From assembly GCA_964601225.1 (NCBI GenBank), contig CAZRMM010000001.1, positions 364,642 to 428,641 on the forward strand: DNA of 64,000 nucleotides. The letters run 5' to 3'. The notes under the pieces were generated by a model. That model saw nothing but the letters and a program-made list of their open reading frames with translations. It ran no database searches and was not told the DNA's origin. The stretch's first letter is position 1. Each line of letters opens with the position of its first letter. Made by a program: the position numbers and the translations under genes. Of this stretch, positions 49,429 through 58,883 are shown in pieces. The DNA is from CAYRGC01 sp964601225. GTDB lineage: Bacteria > Patescibacteriota > Gracilibacteria > Peribacterales > Peribacteraceae.

Positions 49429-51246
49429 TCAGAACTTCTGTTCCTCCCACAGCAGGTGGAAGACGCCCTTCTTGGCGAGGAGTTCGTCGAGCGTGCCCTG
49501 CTCCACGAGCCTGCCTTCCTTGAGGACGAGGATGGTATCGGCGTCGCGGATGGTGGAGAGGCGGTGCGCGATGACGATGGACGTACGTCCCTGCACGGCT
49601 TCGTCGATGGCTTCCTGGATGAGCTTCTCGGTCTGGCTGTCGAGCGAACTCGTGGCCTCGTCGAGGATGAGGATCTCGGCCTTCCTCAGGAGCGCGCGGG
49701 CGATCGAAACACGCTGCTTCTCGCCGCCCGAAAGCTTGACCCCGCGGTCGCCGATGAGCGTCTCGAGACCCTGCGACAGCTGATCGACGAACCGCGCGAG
49801 ACGCGACCTCTCGATGACGTCTCGGAGTTCCGATTCGCTCACGTCCTTAAGGCCGTAGGTGATGTTGTCGCGGAGGGACGCGTGGAGTAGAAGCGTGTCC
49901 TGGCTCACGATCGCGACCTTCCCGATGTAGGAATCGAGTGTGAATTCGCGGATGTCCGTGCCGTCGATGAGGATGCTTCCCGGCGGACAATCGTAGTACC
50001 GCATGAGCAAGTTGATGAGCGTGCTCTTCCCGGAGCCCGTGGGCCCGACGATGGCCGTCATCTTCCCCTTCCCGATCGCGAAGGAAACGTTCTTAAGCAC
50101 GTCGCGGTCGGTGTAGGAGAACGTGAGATCGTCGCAGACGATCGATTCCGTAAGACCGCCGAATTCCTTCTTGCCGCCGATGACGAAGAACTTGCTCTGG
50201 TCGTCGAAGATCTTCAGGAGTTCGTCGATGGTACCGGTCGACGAGGCCATGGAACCGCGGAACCCCGAAAGGACGCCGAATTTGGAGGCGGCGTTCACGA
50301 TGATGTAGAAGTAGACGACGAGCGCGGGAGCGGACGCGATCTTATCGCGACCGAAGAACGAAAGAGCGCCGACGAACACGGCGGTCGCCATAAGCAGCGT
50401 GATGATCTCCTGGAACGGCGAGATTCCGGCCTGGAGCGCCGAGACGCGGTAATCGAGCCGGGCCTTTTCGTCGCTGATGGCCGTGTACTTTTTCTGTTCC
50501 TCCTTCTCGGTACGACTCGACTTCACGAGCGCCATGGTGGAAAGAATCTCCACCGAACGTTTGCCGAGTTCGGAACCTCGAGCGGCGATGGAACGGGAGA
50601 GCACCCTGATCTTGAAGATCGCCTTCTGGATCGCAAAATGCAGAATGGCGAAGAGCGGCACCGCGATGACCGTCATCCTCCAGGAAATCGCCATGAGCAT
50701 GACGAAGTACACCGTGAGGGCGAAGACGGAGTTGATGTACTTGTCGAGCATCGAGAGCGGACGCAAGGCGTTACGGGTGAATTCCACGAGAAGCGTGTTG
50801 TGATGCCCGATGTTGGTGGTATCGAAGAACTGCTTGCCGAAGCTCAGATAACGACTGAAGAGCACCTTGCGGAGATGGTGCACCGATCGCTCGGAGAAGT
50901 ACGCGATGCTCGCGGTCGACGTGAATCGGAACACGTTCTTCAAGATCTGAACGACGACAAAGCCGGCGAGGAGCGTGCCGAAGATCAGGCGGTCATTCTG
51001 GAGAACGGCCTGCGGCAACTTGTGCACGATCGGTCCGATATACGGAGCGTCGATCACGAAAGAGAAATTTTTCTGAATGAAGCCGTTGAGGATCGGGATG
51101 AGGAGCCCCATGCCGGCGCCCTCGAAGACCGCCGCAAAAACGGAGAGAGTGATCGGCACCAGCAGATACACCGGACGGATGTGGATCCACCGGAGGATCT
51201 GCAGGATTTTGCGCGTATTGGAGCGGCCGGCGGGCATGGAAGGCAT
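49429..51246 (-). CDS. ABC transporter, fused permease and ATPase (MsbA-like), 605 aa
   Basis: Six N-terminal helices (about 20-330) followed by the ATPase: Walker A VGPTGSGKSTLIN, signature LSGGEKQRVSIARALL, Walker B ILILDEATSSLD and the switch His in VIAHRLST. This is the half-transporter architecture used to flip lipid A or lipid-linked glycans; in this locus a lipid-linked saccharide or polyprenyl glycan is the likely cargo. Start ATG 51246 or the Met four residues on. Confidence 0.95.
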   Translation of the reverse strand: MPSMPAGRSNTRKILQILRWIHIRPVYLLVPITLSVFAAVFEGAGMGLLIPILNGFIQKNFSFVIDAPYIGPIVHKLPQAVLQNDRLIFGTLLAGFVVVQILKNVFRFTSTASIAYFSERSVHHLRKVLFSRYLSFGKQFFDTTNIGHHNTLLVEFTRNALRPLSMLDKYINSVFALTVYFVMLMAISWRMTVIAVPLFAILHFAIQKAIFKIRVLSRSIAARGSELGKRSVEILSTMALVKSSRTEKEEQKKYTAISDEKARLDYRVSALQAGISPFQEIITLLMATAVFVGALSFFGRDKIASAPALVVYFYIIVNAASKFGVLSGFRGSMASSTGTIDELLKIFDDQSKFFVIGGKKEFGGLTESIVCDDLTFSYTDRDVLKNVSFAIGKGKMTAIVGPTGSGKSTLINLLMRYYDCPPGSILIDGTDIREFTLDSYIGKVAIVSQDTLLLHASLRDNITYGLKDVSESELRDVIERSRLARFVDQLSQGLETLIGDRGVKLSGGEKQRVSIARALLRKAEILILDEATSSLDSQTEKLIQEAIDEAVQGRTSIVIAHRLSTIRDADTILVLKEGRLVEQGTLDELLAKKGVFHLLWEEQKF

Positions 51247-51375
51247 GCCTGTCCACGCTACCGAAACGCCTCCTGCGGGACAAGGGAAAGAAGGCGTTCC
51301 GCGGCCTTAGAAAGGCACAAACGGGACACCGCCCGTCCGATAGTTTACGATAGCGGCCGTCCAGTCGCGAGCAGC

Positions 51376-53058
51376 ATGCCCCGCAATCCACCCCGTCACG
51401 CTTCGGCCATTGCCTGGGCGGCCGTCCTGCTCGGCGCCGCGGCGACGGCGCTGATCCCCTTTCTGGCAATGCGTGCCGTCACGGGATCGTGGCTGCCCGC
51501 GATCCTTCCGCGCCTCTCCGCCGACTCACGCTACTACCTGACGCAGATCAGGGAAGTGCTCGACGGGCATCCGTGGATCGGAAACCCCTACATCCGCGAC
51601 TACGCCGACGCGTGGTTCCCGGGTCTGCTGCTCCCCATCTGGGCCGGGGCGATCCCGGGCTTCCTCGGCCTCGGAATGAACGGCGTCTTCGCCGCGAACG
51701 GCATCGGGTGGATCTTCATCGCGGCGTCCCTCTTCTACGTACTCCTGATGAGATTGACGGACGGGAACAGGACGGTATCCGCGATTTCGGCAATCCTCGG
51801 CACGGCGTCGCTCCACAACTTCCTCATTCGCCCGATCATGCAGGTGGCCTACCCTGCGCTGCTCCTCTTTTTATTCTCGCTGTTTAGCATCCTTGAAAAG
51901 CCCCGCGCCCGGCTCCGATACGTCTGGCTGGGGCTTATCTGCGTGTTCGCGTTCTATTTGTATCCGCACCTTTGGATGATCGCCTTTACGGCGACGGGCT
52001 TCCTCTTCTTGAGACTCCTTTTCCTCAGGGATTGGAAGGCCGTGGGTTACTTCCTCCTCATGGCTCTCGTAGTTGCGATTCTGTGCGTGCCGCAGGTCCG
52101 TATCACGGCGTCGCTCTTCAGCGACCCCATGGCAAAGGCGATCAACTACCGCTCGGGACTGGTGGAGTCGCACAAGATCCTGCCGATCACGATCTTCAAC
52201 CTCAAGTACATCATCTTCATGGCGGGCTGCCTCCTCTTCCTCTGGACCCGTCGCTCGCTCAGGAATACCGAACTCACGCTGCTCTTCATCGGCTCGGCCA
52301 TTCTCATCGCCGCGACGAGCAATGTCGTCACCGGCAAGGAGATGGACTTCCCCACGCATCCCCTCTGGCAAGGTTTCCTCGTGAACGTCGTGGCGGCGGG
52401 CACGTTCGCGTCGGCGTTCCTGCGAGCGACGTCGCGACGCGAGAGGATCACCATGGGTCTCCTCGCGTTCGCCTTCTTGTTCACGATCGTCAACCGCACG
52501 TTCGTGAGCGGCAACGCGTTCCCGTATCTCAAGCCGGGCGAATCCGCCGAATGGCCGATGCAGCAGGAGTACGCCCGCGTCTTCGCGTTCCTGGACGGAC
52601 GCGGCGCGCACGAGGATGTGGTCCTCTCCGCCCAAGGCATCGACGACTACCTGGCCCTCTACACCACCAACTACAACTTCTACTCGCAGCGCGCGCCGCT
52701 ACAGATGATCCCGAACGATGAGCTACTGGACCGCTTCCTGCTGCAGTACGCCGACGAGATCACTCCCGACTTCCTCCGCGAACACGTGGACGGCTACATG
52801 GGCTACGGACCCGAGCACGCGCTCCTGTACGCGGACGGCAACCTGGAACAGATCGACCTCGTGGGCGGGGACGCGTTCGTCGAAAAGACGATGAAACGCT
52901 TCGGTGAACTGAACGCGCGCTATGACGCGGAGCTGAAGAGGTACGGCGTGAATTACGTCGTGATCGACGCGCATTCGGTCTCGAACCCCAGAATCCCCAA
53001 GGCCGCGGCGAAGATCTGGAGCGACGACCGCTTCGCGGTCTACGAGCTGAAGAACTGA
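51376..53058 (+). CDS. GT-C-fold membrane protein, 560 aa
   Basis: About eleven helices, then a soluble extracytoplasmic domain of about 200 residues (from QQEYARVFAFLDG) ending KAAAKIWSDDRFAVYELKN. The first loop (RLSADSRYYLTQIREVLDGHPW) carries acidic residues in the place used by GT-C donors. The closing domain is common in membrane glycosyltransferase-like proteins of surface loci. ATG 51376 is 24 bases after TACGAT. Divergent from the ABC exporter. Confidence 0.7.
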   Translation: MPRNPPRHASAIAWAAVLLGAAATALIPFLAMRAVTGSWLPAILPRLSADSRYYLTQIREVLDGHPWIGNPYIRDYADAWFPGLLLPIWAGAIPGFLGLGMNGVFAANGIGWIFIAASLFYVLLMRLTDGNRTVSAISAILGTASLHNFLIRPIMQVAYPALLLFLFSLFSILEKPRARLRYVWLGLICVFAFYLYPHLWMIAFTATGFLFLRLLFLRDWKAVGYFLLMALVVAILCVPQVRITASLFSDPMAKAINYRSGLVESHKILPITIFNLKYIIFMAGCLLFLWTRRSLRNTELTLLFIGSAILIAATSNVVTGKEMDFPTHPLWQGFLVNVVAAGTFASAFLRATSRRERITMGLLAFAFLFTIVNRTFVSGNAFPYLKPGESAEWPMQQEYARVFAFLDGRGAHEDVVLSAQGIDDYLALYTTNYNFYSQRAPLQMIPNDELLDRFLLQYADEITPDFLREHVDGYMGYGPEHALLYADGNLEQIDLVGGDAFVEKTMKRFGELNARYDAELKRYGVNYVVIDAHSVSNPRIPKAAAKIWSDDRFAVYELKN

Positions 53059-53061
53059 CGA

Positions 53062-54666
53062 TCAGCGGAAAGCGTTGAGCAGGAGGCGCGTGAGCGGCGT
53101 GAGGGGCACCGAGGGCGGATGCTCCGGAAGAGCGATGACCGTGATGCCGGGCACGGCTTGCTTGATCGCACGGGCCTGCTCCGGGTCGTACCCGATGATC
53201 GCGTCGACGCCGTAGTGCGTGAACGGATCCGCGAGCCTGCCCTTCTCGAGGAGATAGGCAACCGTGTCCGCGTGGACGCTGACGGACCGCAGGGTCGAGA
53301 AGTACAGGAGTTCCGCGTTGTTGGGGTGCGCCACGACGGTGTCGGACGGAAGCTTCGCGAGTTCCGCCGTCGCAGCGTACGTCCACGGCACGAGCGAGCG
53401 GGAATACTTCTCGGCGAGGAAGGCGCGGTCCGCCTGAAGGAGCTGCACTGCGCAGAGGATCGTAGCGATGACAGACGCCTGCGCCGCGCGGTTCTTCGGT
53501 AGCAGCGAGACGATCGACGAGATGCCGGCGGCCGCGAAGAGCGCGAGCGTCCAGCCGAGATCGTTAACGTGCGTGCGGCCGAAGTGCAGCACGAACCGCA
53601 GCAAGAATTCCATCGAAAGCCACACGCCGAGGACCTGGAGGGGCAGCCACGACCGCTTGCGGCGGACGGCGGCGATCCCCGGCACGATGAAGATCCAGAG
53701 GAAGATGCCTCCGACGAGCTCCGTGGCCGCGAGGGACGGAAGGACGTTAAGGAGGAGCCAGAAGCCGTTGAAGAATGAGGAGAAGACGTCGGTGCTCACG
53801 GCGCCGAAGATGATGCGGTAGTTCTGGTTCTCCTGGCGCTCGATGAAGGAAGCCTTCTCCAGATCCGCCTTCATGCGCGCGTCGTATTCGTCCCGCAGGA
53901 ACTCGTACGTGTAGTCGTCGGGGTAGAGGTGGTTCGCGCCGGGCGTCGCGTGGGCGAAAGACGGCAGTATCGTCGCGACCCGATCGGCGGCGCTCAGGCC
54001 GGGGGCGAGGGCGTTGGGCAGCGAGGGCAACGCGTACGTCACGTAGGCGCAGGCCCCGCACAGGGCGACCAGCGCGAGGGACCGGCGGAACTGCCCGCGC
54101 CAGTGCCACAGGTACCCGACGACGAACCACGGGAAGATCGTCAGGAACGCGTCGCGCGAGGCGACAACGGCGCCGAAACAAAGCCCGCCCAACACCATCG
54201 CAAGCACGCGGCGCCGCTCATGCAAGACGGCGAGCGCGGCGAATCCGGAGAAGAGGAAGAAGAGGGCGAGCGAGTAGCCGCTGTTCTCAAGCATCTCGTT
54301 CCAGTACATCGGCAGGAACGCGAGGATCACGGTCGAGATCCAGGCGACGCGCGCGTCGAAGAGACGTCGCGCCGCGATCCACCACGGGAAGAGCGCGGCC
54401 ATGAAGAAGCCCGCGCTCACGGCCGTCCACGCCGTCACGTCGTCCCAGGCGATGAAGGGATGGAAGAGACTGAGCGCCTCGGGATAGAGCCGCGAATCGT
54501 GCACGAGACCGGTCGCGAGGAACTCGCGCGCGAGCGAGACTTGACCGGGCAGAGCATACGGAAAACCCGCGAGCAGGACCGGAAGAAGCACGAGCATGCC
54601 CATGCCGGCCGCGAAGAGCGCGAGCAAGCCGAGATGCTTCCCTGTCGTGAATGTCCGGGCGGCCAA
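53062..54666 (-). CDS. GT-C-fold membrane protein 2, 534 aa, TTG start
   Basis: Same general plan as its convergent neighbour: about eleven helices and a C-terminal soluble tail with VVAHPNNAELLYFSTLRSVSV. Loop 1 (LARE...LYPEALSLFHPFIAWDD) carries acidic residues near WDD. The TTG at 54664-54666 is supported by TATACT seven bases upstream and by the N-terminal helix that follows. The two genes end three bases apart. Confidence 0.7.
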   Translation of the reverse strand: MAARTFTTGKHLGLLALFAAGMGMLVLLPVLLAGFPYALPGQVSLAREFLATGLVHDSRLYPEALSLFHPFIAWDDVTAWTAVSAGFFMAALFPWWIAARRLFDARVAWISTVILAFLPMYWNEMLENSGYSLALFFLFSGFAALAVLHERRRVLAMVLGGLCFGAVVASRDAFLTIFPWFVVGYLWHWRGQFRRSLALVALCGACAYVTYALPSLPNALAPGLSAADRVATILPSFAHATPGANHLYPDDYTYEFLRDEYDARMKADLEKASFIERQENQNYRIIFGAVSTDVFSSFFNGFWLLLNVLPSLAATELVGGIFLWIFIVPGIAAVRRKRSWLPLQVLGVWLSMEFLLRFVLHFGRTHVNDLGWTLALFAAAGISSIVSLLPKNRAAQASVIATILCAVQLLQADRAFLAEKYSRSLVPWTYAATAELAKLPSDTVVAHPNNAELLYFSTLRSVSVHADTVAYLLEKGRLADPFTHYGVDAIIGYDPEQARAIKQAVPGITVIALPEHPPSVPLTPLTRLLLNAFR

Positions 54667-54681
54667 CGGGAGGAGTATACC

Positions 54682-55821
54682 TTACAGGCTCCCCGCGACG
54701 ATCGCGCCGTAGAGGCTCCCGAGCGCCTCTGCGGACCGCGAGAGCGGATAGAGGGCAAGTACAGCCTCGCGGTACCGCTTCCCCTTCTCCCGGCGTTCCT
54801 CTTCCGGCAGCGCCAGGAATTCGATGGCCTTGTCGGCGAGCGCGGCGCCGTCGCGAATCGGAACGAGCAATCCGGGGTCAATCGGACGGAGCACCTCGCC
54901 CGTCGCGCCGGCGTCGAAGGCGAAGGCGGGCCGACCGCACGCAAGCGCTTCGATGAGCGAGAGGCCGAAGCCCTCGTAGAGCGAGGCCGAGAGCAGGACC
55001 GCGGACCGCCGCATGAGTGACAGGAGCTCCCCTTCCTCGACCGTGCCGAAGGCGCGAAGGTTGGGAATCTCGGAGAGCAAGCGCCGCTGCGCGTCGGACC
55101 GCCGGCCGACGTCCGCGATGCGGTACCCGCGCGTTCCCAGGACGCGGTACGCCTCGAGGAGGTAACGGAACCCCTTGCGCGGATGCATCAGCGATCCGAC
55201 GGCGATCGCGTCGAACTCCGTCGTCGCGGGATCCGCGGGCGCGAAGACGCCGCCGTCGACGCCGTTTTGCACCACGACGATCTTCTCGCGGGGGCAGCCG
55301 TAATCGTCGGCGATCCGTTGGGCGGACGTTTCCGACACCGTGACCGTAAGCGGCAACTCGCGGCAAAGCCTGCCCTGCCAGCGACGGAGCAAGGCATAAC
55401 GCAGCCACCATGCGATCCTCCCGAGGCCGGACGATTCGGCGATCGCCAGGGCGGCGTCGACCGAGACGGGATGATGAATGAGCGACAGGATCGGCTTCCC
55501 GGTTTCGCGCAAACGGAGGAGCGCCGGTCCCATCGTCTGGTTGAGATGGATCACATCGAACCCCTTCCAGAAATCGTGATCAGGCGGATACGCGACCAAG
55601 ACGGCCTTGGCGTACGCACGGTCGGCCATGCCGAAATAATAGGGACCGGACCGGTACGGCGGCAGACGCTCGATACGTACGTTGGGCGGCAGGTCGGGAC
55701 TGTCCGGTTTCACTTTGCCGGTGAGGATCGTGACGTCGACGCCGGGAAGAGCACGGAGCAATGGGAGGTGGTTGCCCCCTTTGAACGCGTCGAATGCCGG
55801 CGCCAGTACGCACACTTTCAC
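54682..55821 (-). CDS. Glycosyltransferase family 4, 379 aa, GTG start
   Basis: GT-B: N-domain VCVLAPAFDAFKGGNHLPLLRAL, HHPVSVDAALA, VSETSAQRIADDYG, VVVQNGVDGGVFAP, and C-domain AVGSLMHPRKGFRYLLEAY and SLYEGFGLSLIEALACGRPAFAF (E-x7-E). The GTG at 55821 follows TACCCT by six bases; longer open frames lack coding sense. Divergent from the flippase-like gene by 45 bases. Confidence 0.92.
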   Translation of the reverse strand: MKVCVLAPAFDAFKGGNHLPLLRALPGVDVTILTGKVKPDSPDLPPNVRIERLPPYRSGPYYFGMADRAYAKAVLVAYPPDHDFWKGFDVIHLNQTMGPALLRLRETGKPILSLIHHPVSVDAALAIAESSGLGRIAWWLRYALLRRWQGRLCRELPLTVTVSETSAQRIADDYGCPREKIVVVQNGVDGGVFAPADPATTEFDAIAVGSLMHPRKGFRYLLEAYRVLGTRGYRIADVGRRSDAQRRLLSEIPNLRAFGTVEEGELLSLMRRSAVLLSASLYEGFGLSLIEALACGRPAFAFDAGATGEVLRPIDPGLLVPIRDGAALADKAIEFLALPEEERREKGKRYREAVLALYPLSRSAEALGSLYGAIVAGSL

Positions 55822-55866
55822 GGGTACAGGGTACTGAAGCGCCGAAAGAAGGTGTAGGCTTTCGCG

Positions 55867-56754
55867 GTGACTTCGGAACGTCTCAGGCGCTTCGGCGGCT
55901 ACGCCCTCAAGATGATCGGCGTCGTCATCTTCGCGTGGATGCTCAAGAGCATCGATTTCCGCGCGTCCCTCGCCATCGTCGGCGGAGCGAACGCCTCCCT
56001 GATCGCCGCGGCCTTCGCGACGCTCCTCCTGAGTTACGTCATGAAGACCGTGCGTTGGCGCACGCTCGTGGCGTCGGCCGGGGTAAAGACGTCCTTCGGC
56101 GATGCGTGGAAGCTCTATACCATCGGCATCTTCCTGGGGAATCTCACGCCCTCGAACCTGGGGGAACTCGGGAAAGTGCCGTACCTCCGGCGTCACGGCA
56201 TCCCGACGCAGATCGGCACGACGATCGTGGGTCTCGACCGTCTGCTCGACATCGCGGTGATGGCCTGGATCGGCATCGCGAGCGTCGGCGTGCTCCTCAG
56301 TTGGCGCTGGGCGCTCGTTCTGCTCTTGATCGGCGTCGCGGGACTCATGACGCTGTGGCTGCTGCGATCCTCCGTGACCTCCGTGAAGCGCGGCCTCCAG
56401 ACGCTGGGCGTCCTGCCACACCTGCTCGACGCGGGAACGATCGCCCGACTGCTCCTCCAGAGCGCGTGCGTGTGGACGCTCTACTTCGCGTGGACTTGCA
56501 TGCTCGCGCGCGGGCTCGGCATCGCGGTGCCCGTGCCGCAGCTCGCGTCCGCGATCACGCTCACGTCGGTCGTGGCGCTCTTTCCCGTCGCCCCTGCGGG
56601 ACTCGGCACGCGCGATGCGGCGATGCTGGCCTTCCTGACGCCGCTCGGCGTGACGTCCAGCCAGTCACTCTCGTATTCGTTCCTGTTCTTCATCCTGGTG
56701 GTCCTAAGCTGCGTTCCGGGCCTGATTTCCTGGGTGCGCGGCATCAAGATATGA
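55867..56754 (+). CDS. Flippase-like integral membrane protein (UPF0104/LPG_synthase_TM family), 295 aa
   Basis: Eight or so helices; NLTPSNLGELGKVPYLRRHG, VGLDRLLD and APAGLGTRDAAMLAFL are the family signature (also seen in AglD and MprF N-domains). Such proteins are linked to lipid or lipid-linked glycan transfer. GTG start six bases after TAGGCT. Followed by the methyltransferase gene, which has its own -10 element. Confidence 0.88.
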   Translation: MTSERLRRFGGYALKMIGVVIFAWMLKSIDFRASLAIVGGANASLIAAAFATLLLSYVMKTVRWRTLVASAGVKTSFGDAWKLYTIGIFLGNLTPSNLGELGKVPYLRRHGIPTQIGTTIVGLDRLLDIAVMAWIGIASVGVLLSWRWALVLLLIGVAGLMTLWLLRSSVTSVKRGLQTLGVLPHLLDAGTIARLLLQSACVWTLYFAWTCMLARGLGIAVPVPQLASAITLTSVVALFPVAPAGLGTRDAAMLAFLTPLGVTSSQSLSYSFLFFILVVLSCVPGLISWVRGIKI

Positions 56755-56757
56755 GGC

Positions 56758-56763
56758 TACAAT
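56758..56763 (+). promoter_or_regulatory. Minus-10 element TACAAT
   Basis: Strong hexamer beginning three bases after the flippase stop and ending six bases before GTG 56770. Confidence 0.55.
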
Positions 56764-56769
56764 GCGCGG

Positions 56770-57486
56770 GTGAAAACATGGACATTCGCAGACGTGGCCC
56801 GGCACTGGGACTCGACGCCGGACTACGACGCGATCAACGCGGGCATCGACTCGTACCTCCGCCGGTTCAAAGATTCCGAGCCGCTCTTCGCGATTCCGGA
56901 GAACGCGCGCGTACTCGATATCGACTGCCGTACCTGCGTGGGCACGGCGTACTTCGGCAAGCGCCATCCGACCGCGACTTTCACGTGCCTCGCGATGGCG
57001 GAAAGCTTCGTGACCCGCGGCAAGCAGCGATTGGCGCGCGAGGGGCTGACGGCGGACGTCTCGCAGGTCGCGAGCTTGCCGCTCGCCCTCGATGACGCGA
57101 GCTTCGACGTGGTGCTGAGCTACGAGACGCTCGAGCACGTCCCCGACCCCAAGGCATTCGTGTCCGAACTCTCGCGGGTGCTGAAACCCGGCGGCACGCT
57201 GGTGCTCACGACACCGAACCTCCTGTGGGAACCTGTGCACTGGCTCTCGGCAACGCTGCACCTGGACCACGGCGAAGGCCCGCACCGCATGCTGCCGCGC
57301 GGCGAGATCCTCTCCCACTTCCGGAATGCGGGACTGACGGTAAAAACCGAGAAGACGTTCGTGCTCGTGCCCGCGGGGCCGGGGTGGCTGCTGAGACTGG
57401 GCAAGTGGAAGGAGAGCGTCCTCCCGGAGCGGCTACTGAGAATTTTCGCGCTGCGTCGCACATTCATCTGCACGAAACATGACTGA
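56770..57486 (+). CDS. SAM-methyltransferase-fold protein with degenerate SAM loop, 238 aa
   Basis: VVLSYETLEHVPDPKAFVSELSRVLKPGGTLVLTTPNLLWEPVHW is a clear Methyltransf_11 second half. The first motif, usually VLDxGCGTG, reads VLDIDCRTCVGTAYF, losing the glycines that bind SAM. It may be a weak enzyme or a binding subunit. The GTG start is supported by TACAAT. It overlaps the next gene by eight bases. Confidence 0.8.
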   Translation: MKTWTFADVARHWDSTPDYDAINAGIDSYLRRFKDSEPLFAIPENARVLDIDCRTCVGTAYFGKRHPTATFTCLAMAESFVTRGKQRLAREGLTADVSQVASLPLALDDASFDVVLSYETLEHVPDPKAFVSELSRVLKPGGTLVLTTPNLLWEPVHWLSATLHLDHGEGPHRMLPRGEILSHFRNAGLTVKTEKTFVLVPAGPGWLLRLGKWKESVLPERLLRIFALRRTFICTKHD

Positions 57487-58810
57487 CGTCTGGTGGGACA
57501 AATTGAAGGCCGACGTGATCGACCCGGGACTCGAGACCGGCGACGGCGCGTGTGTGGGGCTCTCGAACGGGCTGCTGCGCTACGACGACGTCCGCGGCGA
57601 ACTGAGGGTGGTGCGGACGGGGAAACCGGGCGAACTCCCCGAGATCGCCTATCGGGCCTGCCCCGGCCGCTTCTGCGATTATCCCGCCCTGAACCGTTTC
57701 GTCTTCGGGAAGCTCCCGGAGAACTGGCTCTCGGGCGTCGTGGAGTCCGCGTTCGTGGGACACGCGTCGGACGAGGGCGTGCGGCGTGCGGGCGCGTCCG
57801 GCGGCGTCATCACCGCGACGCTCCTCCATCTGCTGGAGACCGGGAAGATCGCGGGCGCGGTGTGCCTCATGGTAGGAAAGGAGAAGCCCTGGAAGGCGGA
57901 ACCCGTCGTCGCGCGCACGAAGGAGGAAATCCTCGCCTGCGCCGGCAGCGTCTACAGCGCGACGCCGACGAACGTGATCCTCGGCGAGCTCGAACGCGAG
58001 GCGGGACCGCTCGCGTACGTGGGACTGCCAGACCAGGTCGCCGCGGTCCGCAAGCTCCAGATGCTCGGGCATCCCTCCGTGCGGAACATCGCCTACGTGC
58101 TCGGCCCCTACACGGGGACGCAGATGAGCTTCGAGGCGATCCGCAGCTTCCTCCGTTCGCACGGCGCGCGATCGGAAGAGGAAATCCTGTCCCTGCGGTA
58201 CCGCGCGGGCGAGTGGCCGGGATACCTCGAGATCCGCCTGAAAGACGGCCGCGTGCTCAAGGCCGAGAAATTCCACTACAACTACCTGATCCCCTTCTTC
58301 ATCACTCGCGGGTGCCTGCAGCTGATGGACTTCACCAACGAGCTCACGGACATCAGCGTGGGCGACGCGTGGTCCCCGACGTACGAGGCGAAGCGGGGCG
58401 GCTACTCCGTGGTGCTCGCGCGCTCGGCCAAGGGAAAGTCCGTCCTCGAGGAAATGCGCGCGGCGGGGAAACTGTCGCTTGAAGACATCGCGCTCGACAA
58501 AGCGCTCGACATGCACGGCCACATGCTCGACTTCAAGAAGCGCGGCTCGTTCATCCGCAACCACTACAAACGCGTTCGTCCGGATTACGGCTACCGTCCG
58601 AAGACGATCGGCGCGGGCCGTCTGGCGGTCGAATGGGTGCTTTGGGCGGTCTTCGGCCTCGCGAGAACGAGCGCCGCACGGTGGATCATCGAGCATCTGC
58701 CGCTCTCCGTCATCGGACCGGCGTTCAACGTGCTGAGGAAAACCTGGAAGAACGCATCCAAACCCACGAAGAGAAAGGGGCTGAGGAAAATGGAGTTCAT
58801 CGTGTCCTGA
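57479..58810 (+). CDS. FrhB-family (coenzyme F420 hydrogenase beta-like) protein, 443 aa
   Basis: ASGGVITATLLHLLETGKIAGAV, VYSATPTNVILGEL, YVGLPDQVAAVRKLQ and DFTNELTDISVGDAWSPTY are family signatures. In glycan loci these proteins are found with pyruvyl- and glycosyltransferases. The usual Cys of GLPCQ is Asp here and the iron-sulfur Cys cluster near CLQLMDFTNE is reduced to one, so cluster binding looks lost; FAD/F420 or sugar binding could remain. The C-terminus adds a basic tail. Confidence 0.82.
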   Translation: MTDVWWDKLKADVIDPGLETGDGACVGLSNGLLRYDDVRGELRVVRTGKPGELPEIAYRACPGRFCDYPALNRFVFGKLPENWLSGVVESAFVGHASDEGVRRAGASGGVITATLLHLLETGKIAGAVCLMVGKEKPWKAEPVVARTKEEILACAGSVYSATPTNVILGELEREAGPLAYVGLPDQVAAVRKLQMLGHPSVRNIAYVLGPYTGTQMSFEAIRSFLRSHGARSEEEILSLRYRAGEWPGYLEIRLKDGRVLKAEKFHYNYLIPFFITRGCLQLMDFTNELTDISVGDAWSPTYEAKRGGYSVVLARSAKGKSVLEEMRAAGKLSLEDIALDKALDMHGHMLDFKKRGSFIRNHYKRVRPDYGYRPKTIGAGRLAVEWVLWAVFGLARTSAARWIIEHLPLSVIGPAFNVLRKTWKNASKPTKRKGLRKMEFIVS

Positions 58811-58870
58811 AGAAGGTTTTTTGGCAGAAAGATGCGGGGTTTTACCCTGTCCGACGCCGAATGCTCCCTG

Positions 58871-58876
58871 TATAAT
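58871..58876 (+). promoter_or_regulatory. Minus-10 element TATAAT
   Basis: Perfect consensus hexamer, seven bases before ATG 58884; the upstream ATG 58875 lies inside it and was rejected as start. Confidence 0.6.
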
Positions 58877-58883
58877 GAAAACG

